9,588 bases of DNA from Phycisphaerae bacterium. GTDB taxonomy: Bacteria; Planctomycetota; Phycisphaerae; UBA1845; PWPN01. A program made the translations under genes and the position numbers. Shown in pieces: positions 6,744-9,588 of the stretch; positions within the stretch are counted from its first letter, which is position 1, and each line of letters starts with the position of its first letter. The notes beneath the pieces were generated by a model. The model saw only the letters and a list, made by a program, of their open reading frames with translations. It was not told where the DNA came from and did no database searches. The DNA lies in assembly GCA_026647385.1 (NCBI GenBank), contig JAPKGY010000108.1:1-9588 (forward strand). Reading direction: 5' to 3'.

Positions 6744-6782
6744 GCCGGTGGGTGTTCATCCTGAACATCCACCGGCTTTTTT
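6744..6782 (+). terminator. Rho-independent terminator
   Basis: A 15-bp stem (GCCGGTGGGTGTTCA at 6744-6758 with 6762-6776, including one G-U pair) closes a TCC loop and is followed by six T (6777-6782). It lies 69 bases after the stop of the secreted-protein gene and is the best terminator in the window. Confidence 0.9.
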
Positions 6783-6786
6783 CTGG

Positions 6787-6826
6787 AGACGGGGGCAGGA
6801 GTCGGGAGAGGGGAGCAGGAGACGGA
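6787..6826 (+). repeat. Degenerate purine-rich repeat of about 7 bases
   Basis: Units such as AGTCGGG (6800), AGAGGGG (6807) and AGCAGG (6814) follow one another, with AGACGG on either side (6787 and 6820). The stretch is almost free of T and C on this strand. It contains several G-runs, so a G-quadruplex is conceivable. It lies just downstream of the terminator. Confidence 0.45.
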
Positions 6827-7112
6827 GTGATTCGGGCGGCGGGCTCGCGTCGCCCGATGCCTTATCCCCACAGCGTGCCCCGCGAGTTCGCCTGCGGCGC
6901 ATGCGGTTCATCGGCGAATCACCCACACCGAGCTACCTCCACTTTCCGGGCTGTTGCCACGGCAAGGAGGAAGGGATACAGTGCCAACGTTGGGGGGAAC
7001 CCTATGACCGCGCGCGATCCGGGATCGCCGGCCGGAACGAAAGACCGCGCGGGTCGCCACAGCGAGTTGCCGCGGCGACCTGAAGCCCGCGCCTCTTTAG
7101 GGTGACGGCATG

Positions 7113-7133
7113 CTGACTGATGTCATCGGTCAG
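7113..7133. repeat. Imperfect palindrome upstream of the small exported protein
   Basis: CTGACTGATG-T-CATCGGTCAG is a 21-base palindrome with one mismatched pair, centred at 7123, 57 bases before the ATG at 7180. Symmetry of this size and position suits an operator for a dimeric regulator. With almost no loop it is a poor RNA hairpin. Confidence 0.45.
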
Positions 7134-7179
7134 TTTGAGTTGCCCGATCGCGGACGGTCGTTTAGCGGAGGCACGGCAC

Positions 7180-7659
7180 ATGAAGGCGATCGGCGGAATC
7201 GGCCTGCTTATCTTTGTGGGCTTGTCATTGTATTGGTTCTCCCTTGCGGCGGGCGACAGGGACGATCCGATCCAGATGCAGATCGCGTTCGGCAACCCCG
7301 GTCCCGGCGGCGTCGAAATGCACCTCGTCGTCGGGGTGGTGATGGCCAACCTCGACCGGACGACCCAGGACGGCCGGGTGTTGAACTGGAACGAATGGGT
7401 GGCGGCGCATTTCGAGTTGAAGGACGCGGGCAATAACCCCGTCAGGATCGAGCGACGGAACAACAGTTCCGCGATCCAGCAGCTCGAGGTCATCGGGACG
7501 CAGGAGTTCTTCCTGGTCGCGACGCTGGCCGAGGGCGCCACTTACACGCTCGATTACATCCCGGCGATGGCCAATCCGAGCGTCCGCTATCGCGATACGT
7601 TCGCCGCGCCGGCGAAAGCCCGGAAGGTGAAGATGGCGGACTTCCAGAGGGTGAAATAG
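7180..7659 (+). CDS. Small exported or membrane-anchored protein of unknown function
   Basis: This encodes 159 residues. The start at 7180 has GGAGG eight bases upstream and opens directly into a signal or anchor segment (MKAIGGIGLLIFVGLSLYWF, then SLAAG). An ATG 60 bases earlier would add a non-hydrophobic extension and overlap the palindrome at 7113-7133, so it is less likely. The rest (about 25-159) alternates hydrophobic and polar residues with Gly/Pro turns, for example FELKDAGNNPVRIER and LAEGATYTLDYIP. This suggests an all-beta, immunoglobulin-like or cupredoxin-like fold outside the membrane. It has no cysteine and no copper-ligand pattern. I do not recognise the family. It converges with the lipoprotein gene at 7784-8059. 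Confidence 0.8.
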   Translation: MKAIGGIGLLIFVGLSLYWFSLAAGDRDDPIQMQIAFGNPGPGGVEMHLVVGVVMANLDRTTQDGRVLNWNEWVAAHFELKDAGNNPVRIERRNNSSAIQQLEVIGTQEFFLVATLAEGATYTLDYIPAMANPSVRYRDTFAAPAKARKVKMADFQRVK

Positions 7660-7721
7660 CCGAAGCGAGCCGTTCCAGACGACCCGAGGAAAGGGAAGGC
7701 GCGGTCCGCCGGATCCGGGCC

Positions 7722-7745
7722 GCCGCCCGATCTGAGGCGGGCGGC
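7722..7745. terminator. Candidate bidirectional terminator between convergent genes
   Basis: GCCGCCCG (7722-7729) pairs perfectly with CGGGCGGC (7738-7745) around an eight-base loop, and outer bases GCGGT/ACCGC (7701-7705 and 7746-7750) could add to it. It sits in the 124-base gap between two convergent genes. No T-run flanks it on either side, so its strength is uncertain. Confidence 0.45.
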
Positions 7746-7783
7746 ACCGCATCGGAGCGTCTGATTCGGCGATCGTGCCGCGA

Positions 7784-8059
7784 TCACCGCAGCAGCACGG
7801 TGATCACTTCCTCGTCGGTGATGCACATATCGCGAAGCTTCTGCCGCTTCTGTTCGGCGGTGAGAGTTGTGTCGGCTTTGATGGCGTTGATCGTCGTCAG
7901 GCGCACCGAGTTGCCCTCGCAATCGACGATCACGTTCGCGGTCGGCGCGCCGTAGCAACCGGCCAGAACGAGCGCCAGCCCCCCCGCCGTCAGCGCCACA
8001 CCCGCCCGGCCGCGTGCCCGACGACCCGCCCACATCAAACCTCTTCGTATCACCGACAT
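7784..8059 (-). CDS. Small lipoprotein of unknown function
   Basis: This encodes 91 residues. ATG 8059-8057 is chosen because GAGG lies eight bases upstream and because the long Arg-rich n-region and hydrophobic stretch lead to a lipobox, LVLAGC, with the lipidated Cys at position 35. Upstream starts in the same frame would bury the signal. The mature part is only about 57 residues. It contains an extended segment (ANVIVDCEGNSVRLTTI) and then a charged, helix-forming segment (DTTLTAEQKRQKLRDMC), with two further cysteines that could pair. No family is recognised. The gene has its own candidate promoter and faces the gene at 7180-7659. Confidence 0.8.
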   Translation of the reverse strand: MSVIRRGLMWAGRRARGRAGVALTAGGLALVLAGCYGAPTANVIVDCEGNSVRLTTINAIKADTTLTAEQKRQKLRDMCITDEEVITVLLR

Positions 8060-8141
8060 GGATAGCACCTCATGCTGGGGCGGGGCCCGGGGCCGACAAC
8101 CCGCACGGCCGAGGCCCACTCGCCATCTCGAACCCATGATA

Positions 8142-8170
8142 AGCATATTGTCGGCCAACCGCCCTGTACA
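8142..8170 (-). promoter_or_regulatory. Candidate promoter of the small lipoprotein
   Basis: On the minus strand TGTACA (8170-8165) and TATGCT (8147-8142) are 17 bases apart, each matching consensus at 4/6. An overlapping TATCAT (8142-8137) is a better -10 but lacks a -35. The leader to the ATG at 8059 would be about 75 bases. Confidence 0.35.
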
Positions 8171-8404
8171 CCTGCACCGGTGATCGAGCGCACTGCGAGG
8201 GTGCGTCCGCAGAGGCGTGGCATGGACCGGCGGGTTGGGGGGCTTGTTTCATAGTTTCATGGGTCGCCACGACGAGTCGCGGTGGCGAGCTGACTTGTCA
8301 GCCCCTGTCTTGCCGGCGGATGTCAAGGGCGGCCAAGTCCGCTCATGCGACCCGGATCAACGAGCCTGGCCGGCACCCTTCGGATACACCCACACTCCGT
8401 CGGC
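8171..8404. other. Divergent intergenic segment with no gene seen
   Basis: Together with the flanking promoters, this belongs to a 456-base gap between the lipoprotein and the deacetylase. I see no coding frame with a ribosome site. A CTTGCCGGCGGA-like motif near 8310-8320 recurs as TTTGCCGGCGGA near 8479-8490 in the deacetylase leader, which may be chance in GC-rich DNA. Confidence 0.5.
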
Positions 8405-8433
8405 TTGTTACGCCGGGTGTCTAACCCTATAGT
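8405..8433 (+). promoter_or_regulatory. Likely sigma70-type promoter of the PIG-L deacetylase
   Basis: TTGTTA (8405-8410) and TATAGT (8428-8433) are separated by exactly 17 bases, with matches of 4/6 and 5/6. Transcription would start near 8440, giving a leader of about 76 bases before ATG 8516. This rules against the upstream in-frame ATG at 8345 as the true start. Confidence 0.55.
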
Positions 8434-8515
8434 CGTACAGCGCCGGCGGCGAGTCGTGGCCTTGGAGCGTCTCGGCTCTTTGCCGGCGGAATACCCAGCC
8501 ATCCGGAACGATCCG

Positions 8516-9271
8516 ATGAGCCAGACCCAACTGGACGTGGTTTTCACGGCCCCGCACCCCGACGACCTCGAAATCGGTTGCGGCGGCACGATCGCTCTGA
8601 TGGTCAAACAGGGCTACAAAGTCGGCATGGTCCATATGACGGACGGCGAGCCGACGCCGCGGGGGACCCGCGAGCAGCGGCTGGCGGAGGCCCGCAAAGC
8701 CGCCGAGATCCTGGGCGCCCAAGTCCTCGAGATTCTTCCGCTGACCAACCGCGAACTCATGGACGGCCCGCCGGCCCGGTATGCGCTGGCCACCGTTCTC
8801 CGCCGGTACCGTCCGCGCATCCTGGTCGGGATCGCCGGCAGAACCCCGGCTGCGTCGCCCGACCACTATCAGGCCCAGCTCATCACCGAGGCTGCGCGGT
8901 TCTATGCCCAACTCACCAAATGGGACGATCGCTTCGGCGGCACCGACCCGTTCCGCATCGATCACCTGGTGTACCGCGTGATCCCGTCGGCGGCCGAGCC
9001 GTTGCACTTCCACGCCGAGTTCGTCGTGGACATCTCGTCCACGCTCCCGCAGAAGCTGGAGGCGATCCGCTGCTACGCATCGCAGTTCACCGGGGAGCGC
9101 TGGGAGCGTCTGAGGCATTATGTCGTTTCACACGCCGGCGCCGAGGGTTCCCGCGCCGGGTACACGTACGGCGAGCTGTACTCGCTGCCGCGGGCCATCG
9201 GCGTCAAGGACATGATCAGCCTGTTGCCTCCCTGGGAGGTCCCTGCGCCGGTCATGCCGCCGCAGACGTGA
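8516..9271 (+). CDS. PIG-L/LmbE-family zinc deacetylase, BshB1-like
   Basis: This encodes 251 residues. It shows the PIG-L signature PHPDDLEIGCGG (residues 13-24; H14, D16 and D17), in which the His and second Asp bind zinc and the first Asp is the catalytic base in known members. The distal ligand motif is SPDHYQA (H117). The TDGEPTPRGT and R..EA..AAEILG segments (about 42-67) resemble BshB1, which removes acetyl from GlcNAc-malate in bacillithiol synthesis; other members act on other N-acetyl-glucosaminyl substrates. The substrate cannot be settled here because no bshA or bshC lies in the window. The protein is cytoplasmic, with no signal peptide. Family members start just before the HPDD motif, and the promoter at 8405-8433 also supports ATG 8516. 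The ribosome site is weak (GGAA). Its length is typical of the family. Confidence 0.92.
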   Translation: MSQTQLDVVFTAPHPDDLEIGCGGTIALMVKQGYKVGMVHMTDGEPTPRGTREQRLAEARKAAEILGAQVLEILPLTNRELMDGPPARYALATVLRRYRPRILVGIAGRTPAASPDHYQAQLITEAARFYAQLTKWDDRFGGTDPFRIDHLVYRVIPSAAEPLHFHAEFVVDISSTLPQKLEAIRCYASQFTGERWERLRHYVVSHAGAEGSRAGYTYGELYSLPRAIGVKDMISLLPPWEVPAPVMPPQT

Positions 9272-9356
9272 CCCGTCAAACGCGATCGCATGGAATCCGC
9301 CGGCTCCAGGGGCCTCGCGGGTCCGCACGGCGATGCGACGCCTGCGGCGTTCCCGT

Positions 9357-9588
9357 TCATTCCGTTACCGAGATCCTGGCCCCGCGCATCTCCGTCGGGT
9401 GCCAGCGGCAGAAGTAGACATACTCGCCCGGTTCGTTGAAGGTGATGGTGGCGGAGTCGCCCAGGCCCAGATCGCCGGTCTCGAACGCCTCGCCCGCGTC
9501 GGCGTCGCCCGGATCGCCGCTGGTGGCGGAGTGGGGGACGAAGTCCTGATTCGTCCAGCGTACGCTTTCGTTCACCTCGATCGTGATC
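9357..9588 (-). CDS. Plastocyanin-like cupredoxin, C-terminal part (runs off the right edge)
   Basis: The frame enters from the right edge and ends at TGA 9359-9357, giving 76 visible residues. It begins ITIEVNESVRWTNQD, typical of a cupredoxin strand. An internal GTG at 9575 is probably not the start. The type 1 copper ligands are visible: His in FVPHSATSG, then Cys, His and Met in YFCRWHPTEM (spacing C-x2-H-x3-M). Such proteins carry electrons or bind copper, usually outside the cytoplasm; the signal or anchor region would be beyond the window. The stop lies 85 bases from that of the convergent deacetylase gene, with no functional link shown. Confidence 0.9.
   Translation of the reverse strand, partial: ITIEVNESVRWTNQDFVPHSATSGDPGDADAGEAFETGDLGLGDSATITFNEPGEYVYFCRWHPTEMRGARISVTE

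Larger units (their letters stand above)
6783..7179. other. Intergenic stretch without a convincing gene
   Basis: About 400 bases separate the terminator from the next start. The stretch begins with a purine-rich repeat (6787-6826) and contains an imperfect palindrome (7113-7133). A GGAGGAAGGG run near 6965-6974 is followed by a GTG that opens only a nine-codon frame. A 33-codon frame starting at ATG 7004 has no family resemblance. I see no clear sigma70 promoter. Confidence 0.55.

Noticed and set aside
8345..8515. 57-residue N-terminal extension of the deacetylase
   Set aside because: It is Arg-rich and unlike the family, and a good promoter (8405-8433) lies inside it, so the start is placed at 8516.
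8408..9417. Long frames overlapping the deacetylase on both strands
   Set aside because: The PIG-L frame has family motifs; the overlapping frames are Arg/Pro/His-rich shadows.

Overview
The window looks like a piece of a GC-rich bacterial chromosome, most likely from a planctomycete (Planctomycetota, perhaps Phycisphaerae or a relative). This is inferred from protein style. Several secreted proteins carry FG-GAP/VCBS repeats, thrombospondin type 3 repeats, dockerin-like EF-hand tails with cysteines, and a GACC...C...C...CC module that I associate with that phylum. No rRNA, tRNA, CRISPR array, transposase or phage gene was found.

Left part (1-3828, minus strand). A possible gene start runs off the left edge at 1-72. 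A short inverted-repeat element of REP/MITE type follows (241-333). Next is a large secreted FG-GAP/VCBS + TSP3 + dockerin-like protein (2093 down to 356), broken by an exact 40-bp tandem duplication (1535-1614). Removing one copy restores a single 565-residue frame. Upstream lies a secreted HAF-type beta-propeller-like protein (3828 down to 2242) that ends in a strong hairpin.

Middle (3844-5051). A gene-free stretch of about 1.2 kb separates the two divergent secreted-protein genes. It holds candidate promoters and several short repeats but no convincing gene.

Right part (5052-9588). A 540-residue secreted protein with a Cys-rich module and a dockerin-like tail (5052-6674) is followed by a clear rho-independent terminator. 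Then come a small membrane-anchored or secreted protein of unknown function (7180-7659), a convergent 91-residue lipoprotein (8059 down to 7784), a PIG-L/LmbE-type zinc deacetylase resembling BshB1 (8516-9271), and the C-terminal part of a plastocyanin-like cupredoxin entering from the right edge (9588 down to 9357).

Most genes appear to be separate transcription units with their own promoters; I see no clear operon. The common theme is export: every gene whose N-terminus is visible, except the deacetylase, has a signal peptide, membrane anchor or lipobox. The most interesting signal is the shared tail of two secreted proteins. Each tail has two Cys-tagged EF-hand-like modules of two classes (Cys-Cys spacing 14 and 11), arranged in opposite order in the two proteins. 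I see no evidence for a complete new defence or metabolic system.
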